Source: Pseudoxanthomonas jiangsuensis
GTDB taxonomy: Bacteria > Pseudomonadota > Gammaproteobacteria > Xanthomonadales > Xanthomonadaceae
Direction: 5' to 3'
Assembly: GCF_010093185.1 (NCBI RefSeq)
Contig: NZ_PDWL01000013.1
Coordinates: forward strand, 48,440 to 112,439
DNA length: 64,000 nucleotides
The translations under genes and the position numbers were made by a program. Within the stretch, counting starts at the first letter, position 1, and each line of letters begins with the position of its first letter. The notes under the pieces were generated by a model. The model ran no database searches. It saw only the letters and a program-made list of their open reading frames with translations, and was not told where the DNA came from. Positions 1-12,852 of this stretch are shown in pieces.

Positions 1-742
1 GTTCAAGCGCCAGTTCCAGCAGATCGACGCCCTGCTGATCGACGACATCCAGTTCTTCGCCGGCAAGGACCGCACCCAGGAAGAGTTCTTCCACACCTTC
101 AACGCGCTGTTCGACAGCCGCCAGCAGATCATCATGACCTGCGACCGCTATCCGCGCGAGGTCGACGGCCTGGAGCCGCGGCTGAAGTCGCGCCTGGCCT
201 GGGGCCTGTCGGTGGCGATCGATCCGCCGGACTTCGAGACCCGCGCGGCGATCGTGCTGGCCAAGGCCCACGAGCGGGGCACCCAGGTGCCCGACGAGGT
301 CGCCTTCCTGCTGGCCAAGAAGATGCGCAGCAACGTGCGCGACCTGGAAGGGGCGCTCAACACCCTGGCCGCGCGCGCCAACTTCACCGGCCGCGCGATC
401 AGCGTCGAGTTCGCCCAGGAGACGCTGCGCGACCTGTTGCGCGCCCAGCAGCAGGCGATCGGCATCCCCAACATCCAGAAGACCGTGGCCGACTACTACG
501 GCCTGCAGGTCAAGGATCTGCTGTCCAAGCGCCGGACCCGCTCGCTGGCCCGCCCGCGGCAAGTGGCCATGGCGCTGACCAAGGAGCTGACCGAGCACAG
601 CCTGCCGGAGATCGGCGACGCCTTCGCCGGCCGCGACCACACCACGGTCCTGCACGCCTGCCGCCAGATCCGCACGCTGATGGAGACCGACGGCAAGCTG
701 CGCGAGGACTGGGACAAGCTGATCCGCAAACTGAGCGAGTAG
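1..742 (+). CDS. dnaA: Chromosomal replication initiator DnaA (3' part)
   Basis: The gene enters from the left edge; about 246 C-terminal residues are present out of a usual 440-450. DnaA is the AAA+ ATPase that binds DnaA boxes and melts oriC. The visible part begins just before the Walker B motif (LLIDDIQFF), continues through the arginine-finger region of domain III, and ends with the domain IV helix-turn-helix carrying the DnaA signature [14 protein letters not shown], which reads DnaA boxes. The N-terminal domains and Walker A lie outside the window. It is followed by a 299-bp AT-rich spacer and dnaN, the standard origin order. A G+C-rich inverted repeat just after the stop (CCCCCG...CGGGGG) may slow transcription but has no T-tract. 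Confidence 0.97.
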   Translation, partial: FKRQFQQIDALLIDDIQFFAGKDRTQEEFFHTFNALFDSRQQIIMTCDRYPREVDGLEPRLKSRLAWGLSVAIDPPDFETRAAIVLAKAHERGTQVPDEVAFLLAKKMRSNVRDLEGALNTLAARANFTGRAISVEFAQETLRDLLRAQQQAIGIPNIQKTVADYYGLQVKDLLSKRRTRSLARPRQVAMALTKELTEHSLPEIGDAFAGRDHTTVLHACRQIRTLMETDGKLREDWDKLIRKLSE

Positions 743-779
743 TCCCCCGGACGGAAACGTGTCGGGGGGCCGCTTCGGG

Positions 780-1020
780 GCAACAGCGGTGGGCGAGCTG
801 GGGTAAATTGGGCGCAACGCGGGGACGGGCTGGGGATAAGCCGGGGACAAAACCGGGCCCTCGAAACCATCCACAGCTTTTCCCGACCGGGCCGGGGACT
901 TTCCCGCCCGTTTTGCCCTCCAGTAAAGTTTTTAAGAATCAAGGTGTTGGATACGTTTTCCACAGCCGAAGGCGCCCTCCTACACCACCGCTTTTAGATT
1001 TATTCCACATCTTCTTTTAA
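780..1020. other. Candidate oriC / DnaA-box region between dnaA and dnaN
   Basis: This spacer holds no gene. It contains DnaA-box-like 9-mers: TTATCCCCA on the minus strand at 831-839 (8/9 to TTATCCACA), TTTTCCACA at 956-964 (fits the relaxed TTWTNCACA), and weaker copies at 867-875 and 1001-1009 (7/9 each). Two AT-rich patches (about 920-945 and 990-1020) stand out against a genome of roughly 70% G+C and could be the unwinding element. The dnaA-dnaN spacer is a known origin position in gammaproteobacteria. That this is the working origin is inferred; the rpmH-dnaA spacer lies outside the window. Confidence 0.55.
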
Positions 1021-1041
1021 AGCGTAGAGGCACGGAATCCC

Positions 1042-2142
1042 ATGCGTTTCACTCTCCAGCGCGAAGCCCTGCTCAAGCCTCTGGCCCAGGTCGTCAACGT
1101 CGTAGAGCGCCGCCAGACCCTGCCGGTCCTGGCCAACTTCCTGGTCCAGGTGCATGACGGGCAGCTCTCGCTGACCGGCACCGACCTGGAAGTGGAAATG
1201 ATCGCCCGCGCCACAGTCGAGGACGCCCAGGACGGCGAGACCACGATCCCGGCGCGCAAGCTGTTCGAGATCGTGCGCGCACTGCCCGACGGCAGCCGGG
1301 TCACCGTGTCTCAGACCGGCGACAAGGTCTCGGTCCAGGCCGGGCGCAGCCGCTTCACCCTGGCGACCCTGCCGGCCAACGACTTCCCCTCGGTGGACGA
1401 AGTCGAAGCCACCGAGCGCATCGCAGTGCCGGAGGCGACCCTGAAGGAGCTGATCGAGCGCACCGCGTTCGCCATGGCCCAGCAGGACGTGCGCTACTAC
1501 CTCAACGGCCTGCTGTTCGACCTGCGCGACCAGACCCTGCGTTGCGTGGCCACCGATGGCCACCGCCTGGCCCTGTGCGAGGCGCCGCTGGATCAGGCCG
1601 TGGCCGCCAAGCGCCAGATCATCGTCCCGCGCAAGGGCGTGACCGAGCTGCAGCGCCTGCTGGAAGGCGGCGACCGCGCCCTGGAGCTGGAAGTCGGCCG
1701 CAGCCACATCCGGGTCAAGCGCGACGATGTCAGCTTCACCTCCAAGCTGATCGACGGCCGCTTCCCGGACTACGAGGCGGTGATCCCGATCGGCGCCGAG
1801 AAGGAAGTGAAGGTCGATCGCGAGGTCATCCGCGCCGCCCTGCAGCGTGCGGCGATCCTGTCCAACGAGAAGTACCGCGGTGTGCGCGTGGAGATCTCGC
1901 CCGGGCAGCTGAAGATCAACGCCCACAACCCCGAGCAGGAAGAGGCCCAGGAAGAGGTCGAGGCCGAGACCAAGATCGACGGCCTGGCGATCGGCTTCAA
2001 CGTGAACTACCTGATGGATGCCCTGGGCGCCTTGCGTGACGAGTTCATCGTGATCGCCTTGCGCGATGCCAACTCCTCCGCGCTGGTGCGCGAGGCCGGC
2101 AGCGAGAAGTGCCGTCACGTGGTGATGCCGCTGCGCCTGTGA
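1042..2142 (+). CDS. dnaN: DNA polymerase III beta sliding clamp
   Basis: 366 residues, the full length of the family. DnaN forms the dimeric ring that tethers Pol III and many repair proteins to DNA. The N-terminus MRFTLQREALLKPL and the C-terminal motif HVVMPLRL, part of the clamp-partner binding surface, are typical. Three repeated clamp folds of about 120 residues span the chain. The ATG follows a purine-rich site (agagg). The gene lies downstream of the candidate oriC and 85 bp before recF; that spacer carries a ParB-type palindrome. Nothing unusual is seen in the protein. Confidence 0.98.
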   Translation: MRFTLQREALLKPLAQVVNVVERRQTLPVLANFLVQVHDGQLSLTGTDLEVEMIARATVEDAQDGETTIPARKLFEIVRALPDGSRVTVSQTGDKVSVQAGRSRFTLATLPANDFPSVDEVEATERIAVPEATLKELIERTAFAMAQQDVRYYLNGLLFDLRDQTLRCVATDGHRLALCEAPLDQAVAAKRQIIVPRKGVTELQRLLEGGDRALELEVGRSHIRVKRDDVSFTSKLIDGRFPDYEAVIPIGAEKEVKVDREVIRAALQRAAILSNEKYRGVRVEISPGQLKINAHNPEQEEAQEEVEAETKIDGLAIGFNVNYLMDALGALRDEFIVIALRDANSSALVREAGSEKCRHVVMPLRL

Positions 2143-2163
2143 CGTCGCCGATGCCCCGGTTGG

Positions 2164-2179
2164 TGTTCCACGTGGAACA
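2164..2179. promoter_or_regulatory. parS-like ParB site 1 (dnaN-recF spacer)
   Basis: Perfect 16-bp palindrome TGTTCCACGTGGAACA. This form fits the conserved bacterial parS consensus (TGTTNCACGTGAAACA and Pseudomonas-type variants). It lies 22 bp after the dnaN stop. ParB binding is inferred from sequence; parA and parB are not in the window. Confidence 0.85.
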
Positions 2180-2227
2180 GCACAGACGCCCGGCTCCTGC
2201 CGGGCGTCGTCCTATGGGCGATCGCCG

Positions 2228-6825
<4,598 letters not shown>

Positions 6826-6902
6826 GCGGTCCGCTTGACGAAAGATTAAGCCCGCCCAGACGACACTTTCCCCGTGGAACCACGGAGCGCGGGGGGCGGA
6901 TC

Positions 6903-7715
6903 ATGAAATACCGGATGCCGGCGGCATGCTTGGCGGTGGTGCTGGCGCTGGCCGCCTGCGCGACCACGACCTCGCCCACCGGGCGCACCCAGTACATGGC
7001 CTACTCGGACAGCGAGCTCAATCAGATGGGCGCGCAGGCCTTCACCGAGATGAAGACCAAGCAGAAGACCCTGGCAGGCGGCCAGCAGAGCGCCTACGTG
7101 CAATGCGTGGTCAACGCGCTGGTCAAGCAGCTGCCCGCCGACTGGCAGAAACTGCCGTGGGAAACGGCGGTGTTCGTCGACGAGAGTCCGAATGCGTTCG
7201 CGCTGCCCGGCGGCAAGGTTGGGGTCAACACCGGCATGTTCACCGTGGCCAGGAACCAGGACCAGCTGGCGGCGGTGATCGGCCACGAGATCGGCCATGT
7301 CTATGCGCGCCACACCAACGAGCGCGTCTCGCGGCAGAGCGTGACCTCGGCCGGCCTGGCCGCGGTCGGCGCGCTCGCCGGCGCGCGCTACGGCCAGGGC
7401 GCCTCGGACCTGGTCACCCAGGGCGGCGGCACCCTGGCCCAGCTGGGCCTGCTGCTGCCGTTCTCGCGGGTGCAGGAAACCGAGGCCGACCAGATCGGCC
7501 AGCGGCTGATGGCGGAGTCCGGCTTCGACCCGGCCCAGGCGGTGGACCTGTGGCAGAACATGGTCGCCGCGACCGGCGGCCGCTCGCCGGAATGGCTGTC
7601 CACCCATCCCGATCCGCAGAACCGGATCCAGTCCCTGCGCCAGCATGCGCCGGCCCTGCAACCGGTCTACCAGGCCGCGCGCCAGTCCGGCCATACGCCA
7701 AGGTGCGGCGGATGA
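6903..7715 (+). CDS. M48-family metalloprotease lipoprotein
   Basis: 270 residues from the ATG at 6903; the frame is open much further upstream but this start gives a clean lipoprotein signal peptide with lipobox LAAC (Cys19). The zinc motif HEIGH is at residues 128-132 and the third ligand lies in ETEADQIG. LoiP- and BepA-like members of this family sit in the outer membrane and periplasm and act in quality control of envelope proteins, so a similar role is inferred. It follows the CPBP protease by 77 bp and may share its transcript. Confidence 0.9.
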   Translation: MKYRMPAACLAVVLALAACATTTSPTGRTQYMAYSDSELNQMGAQAFTEMKTKQKTLAGGQQSAYVQCVVNALVKQLPADWQKLPWETAVFVDESPNAFALPGGKVGVNTGMFTVARNQDQLAAVIGHEIGHVYARHTNERVSRQSVTSAGLAAVGALAGARYGQGASDLVTQGGGTLAQLGLLLPFSRVQETEADQIGQRLMAESGFDPAQAVDLWQNMVAATGGRSPEWLSTHPDPQNRIQSLRQHAPALQPVYQAARQSGHTPRCGG

Positions 7716-7821
7716 AACGCTGCTGCAGACAATCGTGGCATTGCCGATAAAAACCCGGTTCTGTTAGTTTTGCCGGCTCGAATTCCGCCATCGCCCGACG
7801 ATGGCCCGCAGAGGTGATCCG

Positions 7822-9003
7822 ATGAAGTTCCGCAGCAAGCACGCCTTCCTTTCGCTCGTCATCGCCACCGCGCTTGGCGGCATGGTCGTTGCCGACGCCT
7901 CCGCGCAGACCACGCGTTCCTCCGGGCGCAGCAGCAAGAATTCCGACAAGCCGGAAGTACGCTACCCGGACGCCACCCGCGCCGAGCCGTCGACCAAGCC
8001 GTCCTCCAAGGTCGGCAAGAAGGTCCAGAAGCTGATCGACGAGTACAACGACGAGAAGTACGCCGAGCTGCGGGTGCTGGCCGACGAGATCCTGGCCGCC
8101 GAAGGCGCCAACGCCTACGACAAGTCGCTGGCCGCCCAGCTGGCCGCGCAGGCGGCCTACAACCTCGACGACAACGCCGCCGCCAAGACCTACCTGCAGC
8201 AGTCGATCGAATTCAACGGCCTGGACAACAACGGCCACTACCAGTCGATGCTGATGCTGGCGCAGCTGCAGCTGGCCGACGACGAGCTGCAGCCGGGCCT
8301 GGCCACCCTGGACCGCTACCTGGCCGAGACCAAGTCGACCAAGCCCGAGGACCTGGTGCTCAAGGGCCAGGCCCTGTACCAGTCCGAGCGTTACCAGGAG
8401 GCGATCCCGGTGCTCAAGCAGGCCATCGAGGCCACGCCCGAGCCGAAGGACAACTGGGTCCAGCTGCTGATGGCCTCCTATGCCGAGACCAACCAGAACG
8501 CCGAGGCGATCGCCCTGGCCGAGCGGCTGGCGGCCAAGAACCCGGCCGACAAGAAGGCCCAGATCAACCTGTCCACGGTCTACGCCCAGGCCGAGCAGAT
8601 GGACAAGGCCGCGGCGGTGCTGGAGAAGCTGCGCGCCGCCGGCCAGCTCACCGAGGAGCGCGAGTACCGCCAGCTCTACGTGACCTACGCCAACCTGGAC
8701 AAGCACGAGGCCGACGTCATCGCGGTGATCAACGAGGGCCTGCAGAAGGGCGTGCTCAAGCCGGACTACCAGACCTACCTGGCCCTGGCTCAGTCCTACT
8801 ACTACAGCGAGCAGATCCCGCAGGCGATCGAGAACTGGCAGAAGGCCGCGCCGCTGTCCAAGGACGGCGAGACCTACCTCAACCTGGCCCGCGTGCTGTG
8901 GCAGGAAGGGCGCGTGCCGGAGGCCAAGCAGGCCGCCCAGCAAGCCCTCGCCAAGGGCCTGAAGAAGCCTGAAGATGCAAGGAAAATCATCAACTTGAAG
9001 TGA
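7822..9003 (+). CDS. Exported tetratricopeptide-repeat protein of the TonB cluster
   Basis: 393 residues. ATG 7822 follows a good ribosome site (agaggtg) and gives a signal peptide ending near ADASAQT; the upstream in-frame ATG at 7801 would hide that signal. The rest is helical with TPR-like pairs, such as the stretch around QAIENWQKAAPL near the C-terminus, so a periplasmic scaffold is likely. It lies directly upstream of tonB-exbB-exbD-exbD. A role in TonB-dependent transport or its assembly is inferred from position only. Confidence 0.8.
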   Translation: MKFRSKHAFLSLVIATALGGMVVADASAQTTRSSGRSSKNSDKPEVRYPDATRAEPSTKPSSKVGKKVQKLIDEYNDEKYAELRVLADEILAAEGANAYDKSLAAQLAAQAAYNLDDNAAAKTYLQQSIEFNGLDNNGHYQSMLMLAQLQLADDELQPGLATLDRYLAETKSTKPEDLVLKGQALYQSERYQEAIPVLKQAIEATPEPKDNWVQLLMASYAETNQNAEAIALAERLAAKNPADKKAQINLSTVYAQAEQMDKAAAVLEKLRAAGQLTEEREYRQLYVTYANLDKHEADVIAVINEGLQKGVLKPDYQTYLALAQSYYYSEQIPQAIENWQKAAPLSKDGETYLNLARVLWQEGRVPEAKQAAQQALAKGLKKPEDARKIINLK

Positions 9004-9019
9004 CTTTCCACGGCAAGGG

Positions 9020-9044
9020 CCGCGCCCTAGGCAAAGGGGCGCGG
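9020..9044 (+). terminator. Hairpin between the TPR gene and tonB
   Basis: CCGCGCCC pairs with GGGCGCGG across a 9-nt loop, 16 bp after the TPR gene stop. No T-tract follows, so this may be an attenuator or an mRNA-stabilising hairpin and not a full terminator. Confidence 0.35.
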
Positions 9045-9144
9045 GATTGGTATATGCTTGGCGGTTCATGCGGTGTCAATGTGACCCGCTGAATCTGGAG
9101 CCCACGTCCGGGCCCCGGCCCCACAGTAAAGAGCCACTGGCGCA

Positions 9145-9771
9145 ATGACTGAACAACTGGTCGTCCACAGGAATTACGAAGAAACCGAAGACAGCGGGCT
9201 CAGCTGGCCGCGCATCATCGGCATCGCGTTCGTCATCGCGCTCCACCTCGCCGCGCTGATGCTGCTGCTGATCCCGGCCGTGGCCCCGAAGGCCGATGTC
9301 GAGCAGGAGCGCAACATCCTGGTCACCCTGGTCGACGCTCCGCCGCCGCCGCCGATCAAGGAGCTGTCGCCGCCGAAGCCCTCGCCGGTGCCGCCGCCGC
9401 CGGAGGCTCCGCCGGTGGACGTGGCCGAGCCGCGCCCGACCGACGTGTTCACCCCGCCGGCGCCGCCCGCGCCGCCGGCCCCGGTGGCCGACATCCAGGC
9501 CAGCGTGGACATCTCGTCCAAGAACATGAACCCGCCGCGTTACCCGCCAGCCGCCGCCCGCGCCGGCATCGAGGGCGAGGTCATCCTGGTCATCGACGTC
9601 GATGCCAACGGCAACGTGACCAACGTGTCGGTGGAAAAGTCCAGCCGCAACCGCGATCTCGATCGCGCCGCGATGGAAGCCGCCCGCAAGTGGCGTTTCA
9701 ACCCCGCACAGTCGGGTGGCCAGAAGGCCGCCGGTCGCGTCCGGGTTCCGGTGAACTTCACCCTGGGTTGA
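9145..9771 (+). CDS. tonB: Energy transducer TonB
   Basis: 208 residues. One N-terminal membrane helix (about 23-46), a periplasmic Pro-rich spacer (about 68-115), and a C-terminal TonB domain with YPPAAARAGIEGEVILVIDV and the closing KWRFNPA motif. TonB carries the force made by ExbB-ExbD to outer-membrane receptors. The window holds three such receptors, two in the pectin locus, which are plausible clients. It is first in the tonB-exbB-exbD1-exbD2 cluster. Confidence 0.95.
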   Translation: MTEQLVVHRNYEETEDSGLSWPRIIGIAFVIALHLAALMLLLIPAVAPKADVEQERNILVTLVDAPPPPPIKELSPPKPSPVPPPPEAPPVDVAEPRPTDVFTPPAPPAPPAPVADIQASVDISSKNMNPPRYPPAAARAGIEGEVILVIDVDANGNVTNVSVEKSSRNRDLDRAAMEAARKWRFNPAQSGGQKAAGRVRVPVNFTLG

Positions 9772-9781
9772 TGTCCGAACC

Positions 9782-9804
9782 CCGCGGCGGATCAGCCGCC
9801 GCGG
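9782..9804 (+). repeat. Stem-loop in the tonB-exbB spacer
   Basis: Perfect 9-bp stem CCGCGGCGG / CCGCCGCGG with a 5-nt loop, 11 bp after the tonB stop. No T-tract follows; it may set relative mRNA levels inside the operon. Confidence 0.4.
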
Positions 9805-9868
9805 CTACCGGGCCTAGCGTTACCCGCCTTCGTGCTCCATCACCACTAATCCAACAAAGGTAAGCGTC

Positions 9869-10627
9869 ATGCTGCAGGAATTCTTCATCGCCGCTGCTGC
9901 CGGTGGCAACAGCGCCTCGGCCCTGAACCAGATGGGCTTCGACCACCTCCTGAACGAGATGATCTCGAAGCCGGGCGAGTTCGCCGTCTCCTGGGTCGTG
10001 CTCATCACCCTGGTCGTGATGTCGGCCGCGTCCTGGTACTGGACCATCTTCAACGCCATCAAGAACACCCGCCTGAAGTCGGCCGCCGACCGCGTGGTCA
10101 ACGCCTTCTGGGAAGCCCCGAACGCGCAGGAAGCCATCCGCGTGATGGAAGAGCAGCCGCGTAGCGAGCCGTTCTCCAAGATCGCCCTGGACGCGGCCCA
10201 GGCCGCCGCCCACCACCAGCGCGCCGAAGGCGCCGGCTCGGGCCTGGGCGAGAACCTGACCCGTTCGGAGTTCGTCGACCGCGCCCTGCGTCAGGCCGTG
10301 ACCCGCGAGAGCTCCAAGCTGCAGTCGGGCATGGTGCTGCTGGCCACCGTCGGCGCGACCGCCCCGTTCGTCGGCCTGCTCGGCACCGTGTGGGGCATCT
10401 ACGGCGCCCTGATCAAGATCGGCGCGACCGGTTCGGCCTCGATCGACGCCGTCGCCGGCCCCGTGGGCGAGGCGCTGATCATGACCGCAATCGGCCTGTT
10501 CGTCGCGATCCCGGCCGTGTTCGCCTTCAACTTCTTCAGCAAGATCAACAGCGCCACGATCGCCAAGTTCGATTCGTTCGCGCACGATCTGCACGACTTC
10601 TTCGCCACCGGCTCGCGCGTGCGCTGA
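9869..10627 (+). CDS. exbB: MotA/TolQ/ExbB proton channel protein ExbB
   Basis: 252 residues. A long first membrane helix (about 48-70) and two C-terminal helices (VLLATVGATAPFVGLLGTVWG and EALIMTAIGLFVAIPAVFAFN regions) carry the ExbB/TolQ signature. ExbB pentamers with ExbD form the proton-driven motor that powers TonB. It is preceded by an aaggtaag ribosome site and followed by two exbD genes in the same direction. Confidence 0.95.
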   Translation: MLQEFFIAAAAGGNSASALNQMGFDHLLNEMISKPGEFAVSWVVLITLVVMSAASWYWTIFNAIKNTRLKSAADRVVNAFWEAPNAQEAIRVMEEQPRSEPFSKIALDAAQAAAHHQRAEGAGSGLGENLTRSEFVDRALRQAVTRESSKLQSGMVLLATVGATAPFVGLLGTVWGIYGALIKIGATGSASIDAVAGPVGEALIMTAIGLFVAIPAVFAFNFFSKINSATIAKFDSFAHDLHDFFATGSRVR

Positions 10628-10671
10628 GCCGGTTCCCCGAAGCGTCGTTCCAGTAACAATCGGAGAGCCCC

Positions 10672-11097
10672 ATGGCCTTCAGTTCCGACAACTCCAGCGG
10701 CCCCATGAACGACATCAACGTCACGCCCCTCGTGGACGTGATGCTGGTGCTGCTCATCATCTTCATCATCACCGCACCGCTGATGCAGCATAAGGTGAAG
10801 ATCGAACTGCCGGAGGCCAACCTCGTCCAGAAGGAAGAGGACAAGAACGACCGGGTCATGCCGATCACCATCTCGGTGAAGGAAGACGGCTCGCTGTTCT
10901 GGAACGACGAGCCGATCACCCGGGAAGTCCTGGAGTCCCGCCTGTCCAGCGCCGCGCAGCAGACCCCGCAGCCGCCGCTGAACCTGCGTGGCGACAAGAC
11001 CACCAAGATGCGCACGATCAACGACATCACCAAGATCGCGCAGTCCCAGGGCATGCTCGACATCGGCTTCGTCGCAACCAAAGTAAAGGGTCAGTAA
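10672..11097 (+). CDS. exbD: Biopolymer transport protein ExbD (first copy)
   Basis: 141 residues. The N-terminal membrane helix contains the essential proton-carrying Asp in [17 protein letters not shown]; the periplasmic domain follows. It works in the ExbB-ExbD motor. The ATG follows a cggagag ribosome site. A second exbD starts 3 bp after its stop. The two share the N-terminal helix but differ in the periplasmic part. Confidence 0.94.
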   Translation: MAFSSDNSSGPMNDINVTPLVDVMLVLLIIFIITAPLMQHKVKIELPEANLVQKEEDKNDRVMPITISVKEDGSLFWNDEPITREVLESRLSSAAQQTPQPPLNLRGDKTTKMRTINDITKIAQSQGMLDIGFVATKVKGQ

Positions 11098-11100
11098 GCC

Positions 11101-11517
11101 ATGGCTTTCAGTTCTGGTGGCAACAAGGGGCCGATGGCCGAAATCAACGTCACGCCGCTGATCGACGTGATGCTGGTGCTGCTGATCATCTTCATCGTGA
11201 CCGCGCCGATCATGACCTACCCGATCGACGTGGCCCTGCCGCAGCGGGTGATCAACCCGCCGCCGGTGTTGAAGGAACCGCCGCCGCCGATCGACCTGCG
11301 CGTGGACCCGACCAACCAGGTGTTCTGGAACAACGGTCCGGTCGCGGAGTCGCAGCTCCAGCAGCTGATGGAGGCCGAGGTGCAGAAGGATCCGACCAAC
11401 CAGCCGGAACTGCGCATCGACGCCAGCTCCGACTCGGAGTACGAGGTCATGGCCCGGGTGCTGGCGGCCGCGAAGAACGCGGACATGAAGAAGATCAACT
11501 TCGTGCAGCAGCAGTAA
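11101..11517 (+). CDS. exbD2: Biopolymer transport protein ExbD (second copy)
   Basis: 138 residues, with the same helix and Asp ([17 protein letters not shown]) and a distinct periplasmic domain with a Pro-rich stretch ([14 protein letters not shown]). Paired exbD genes behind tonB-exbB are known in Xanthomonas, where exbD2 is reported as not needed for iron uptake but needed for plant interaction and for pectin-related functions. Given the large pectin locus downstream, a link is plausible but inferred. A strong terminator closes the operon. Confidence 0.92.
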   Translation: MAFSSGGNKGPMAEINVTPLIDVMLVLLIIFIVTAPIMTYPIDVALPQRVINPPPVLKEPPPPIDLRVDPTNQVFWNNGPVAESQLQQLMEAEVQKDPTNQPELRIDASSDSEYEVMARVLAAAKNADMKKINFVQQQ

Positions 11518-11578
11518 TACCGCGACGCCTCCGGGCCCTGCTTCCTGCAGCGGCCGGGCCCGGAACGCACCGCACCAG

Positions 11579-11604
11579 CGCCGCCTTCGGGCGGCGTTTT
11601 CTTT
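11579..11604 (+). terminator. Rho-independent terminator of the tonB-exb operon
   Basis: Perfect 7-bp stem CGCCGCC/GGCGGCG with a TTCG tetraloop and a TTTTCTTT tail, 62 bp after exbD2 and before the convergent pdxJ. Confidence 0.92.
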
Positions 11605-11629
11605 GGGCCGGTGGAATGGCCGGTGCGGA

Positions 11630-12391
11630 TCAGGCGCCGGCAGTGCGCCCGAGGATGGTCAGGTAGCCGCGCACGGTGGCGTCCAGGCCGGCGTACAGCG
11701 CCTCGCCGATCAGGGCATGGCCGATGGAGACCTCCTCCACGCCCGGGACCTGTTCCAGGAAACGGCCGAGGTTGGCCTGCGACAGGTCGTGGCCGGCATT
11801 CACGCCGAGCCCGACGGCCTCGGCCCGTCGCGCGGTCGCGGCGCACAGGTCCAGTGCGGCCCGCGGGTCGCCGGTGGCGAAGGCTTCGGCGTAGGGGCCG
11901 GTGTAGATCTCGATCCGCTGCGCGCCCAGCGCGACGGCGCGCTCCAGCGCGGCGACCCCGGCATCCACGAACAGGCTGACCCGGCAGCCGAGCGCGGCGA
12001 AGGCCGCCACCTGCGTGGCCAGGGCGCCGGTATCGCCTTCGAAATCGAAGCCGTGGTCGGAAGTGAGCTGGCCGTCGCCGTCCGGCACCAGGGTCACCTG
12101 GGCCGGGCGCACCTGCTCGCACAGGGCCAGCAGGCCCGGGTAGCCGGGCCGGGGCGGGGCGAAGGGATTGCCCTCGATGTTGAGCTCGACCCCGAACCGC
12201 GCGGTGAGCGCGGCCAGCGGCGGCAGGTCCTCGGCCACCACGTGGCGCCGGTCCGGGCGCGGGTGCACGGTGATGCCGTGGGCACCGGCCTGCAGGCAGG
12301 CCAGCGCGGCCGCCTGCACGTCGGGCTCGCCGCCGCCGCGCGAATTGCGCAGCACGGCGACCTTGTTGACGTTGACGCTCAGCCGGGTCAT
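11630..12391 (-). CDS. pdxJ: Pyridoxine 5'-phosphate synthase
   Basis: 253 residues. PdxJ joins 3-amino-2-oxopropyl phosphate and deoxyxylulose 5-phosphate to give pyridoxine 5'-phosphate, the last ring-forming step of DXP-dependent vitamin B6 synthesis. Family motifs: [16 protein letters not shown] near the N-terminus, [21 protein letters not shown], and the C-terminal [16 protein letters not shown]. The start ATG (12389-12391) overlaps the stop of the small membrane-protein gene (ATGA), so the two are translationally coupled. Confidence 0.95.
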   Translation of the reverse strand: MTRLSVNVNKVAVLRNSRGGGEPDVQAAALACLQAGAHGITVHPRPDRRHVVAEDLPPLAALTARFGVELNIEGNPFAPPRPGYPGLLALCEQVRPAQVTLVPDGDGQLTSDHGFDFEGDTGALATQVAAFAALGCRVSLFVDAGVAALERAVALGAQRIEIYTGPYAEAFATGDPRAALDLCAATARRAEAVGLGVNAGHDLSQANLGRFLEQVPGVEEVSIGHALIGEALYAGLDATVRGYLTILGRTAGA

Positions 12392-12678
12392 GCGGACGGC
12401 GGCATCGCGCCGTCGCGGGAACGGGCGCCGGCCTGGCCCGCGGCGGCCTCGCGCCGTCGCGCCTCGGCCAGTTCGCGCAAGCGGCGCAGCTCGACCGGGT
12501 CGATCATCGCGCTCTCGTCGCGCTGGGAGCCGCCCATGCGTTCCTGGTACCAGAACAGCGCCCAGGCCCCGAACAGGCCGAACGCGGCCAGCAAGGACAG
12601 CGCCAGGACCCAGACCTGGGAGGTGGTGATCGCCACCATCAGCGCGCCGAAGGCGAACAGGAGACAGAGCCAGTGCAT
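12388..12678 (-). CDS. Small two-helix membrane protein of unknown function
   Basis: 96 residues from an ATG behind a strong AGGAGG ribosome site. Two hydrophobic segments (about 2-20 and 23-43) are followed by a charged cytoplasmic tail rich in Arg, Glu and Ala ([19 protein letters not shown]). No family is recognised. It overlaps pdxJ by 4 bp, which suggests co-expression but gives no functional clue. Confidence 0.7.
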   Translation of the reverse strand: MHWLCLLFAFGALMVAITTSQVWVLALSLLAAFGLFGAWALFWYQERMGGSQRDESAMIDPVELRRLRELAEARRREAAAGQAGARSRDGAMPPSA

Positions 12679-12852
12679 GGTGATCCTCCTCGGGCGGGTG
12701 CTGCGTCCTCGACGCGCCCGCGGCCGGGCCATGATGCCCGATGTGGCCGCCGCCGGGCGCGTCCGCGCATCCGCCCGGCGGTCCGCCCGTCGCCGCCGAG
12801 GTGGCCTGATGGGCTGCCACCCACTGCAACCGCAACCGCCGACCTGCGGCTT

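Noticed and set aside
1000..2118. Long open frame antisense to dnaN (and similar ones antisense to recF, gyrB, the amyloid genes and receptors).
   Set aside because: G+C-rich codon bias leaves the opposite strand open; these frames have no family motifs, while the sense genes are certain.
6858..6890. CGTGGAACCACGG upstream of the M48 gene as a further parS site.
   Set aside because: Different palindrome; lacks the CCACGTGG core.
9071..9078. CGGTGTCA upstream of tonB, like half of the pectin operator.
   Set aside because: Only one half matches; the second half fails, and no link to the LacI-type regulator can be shown.
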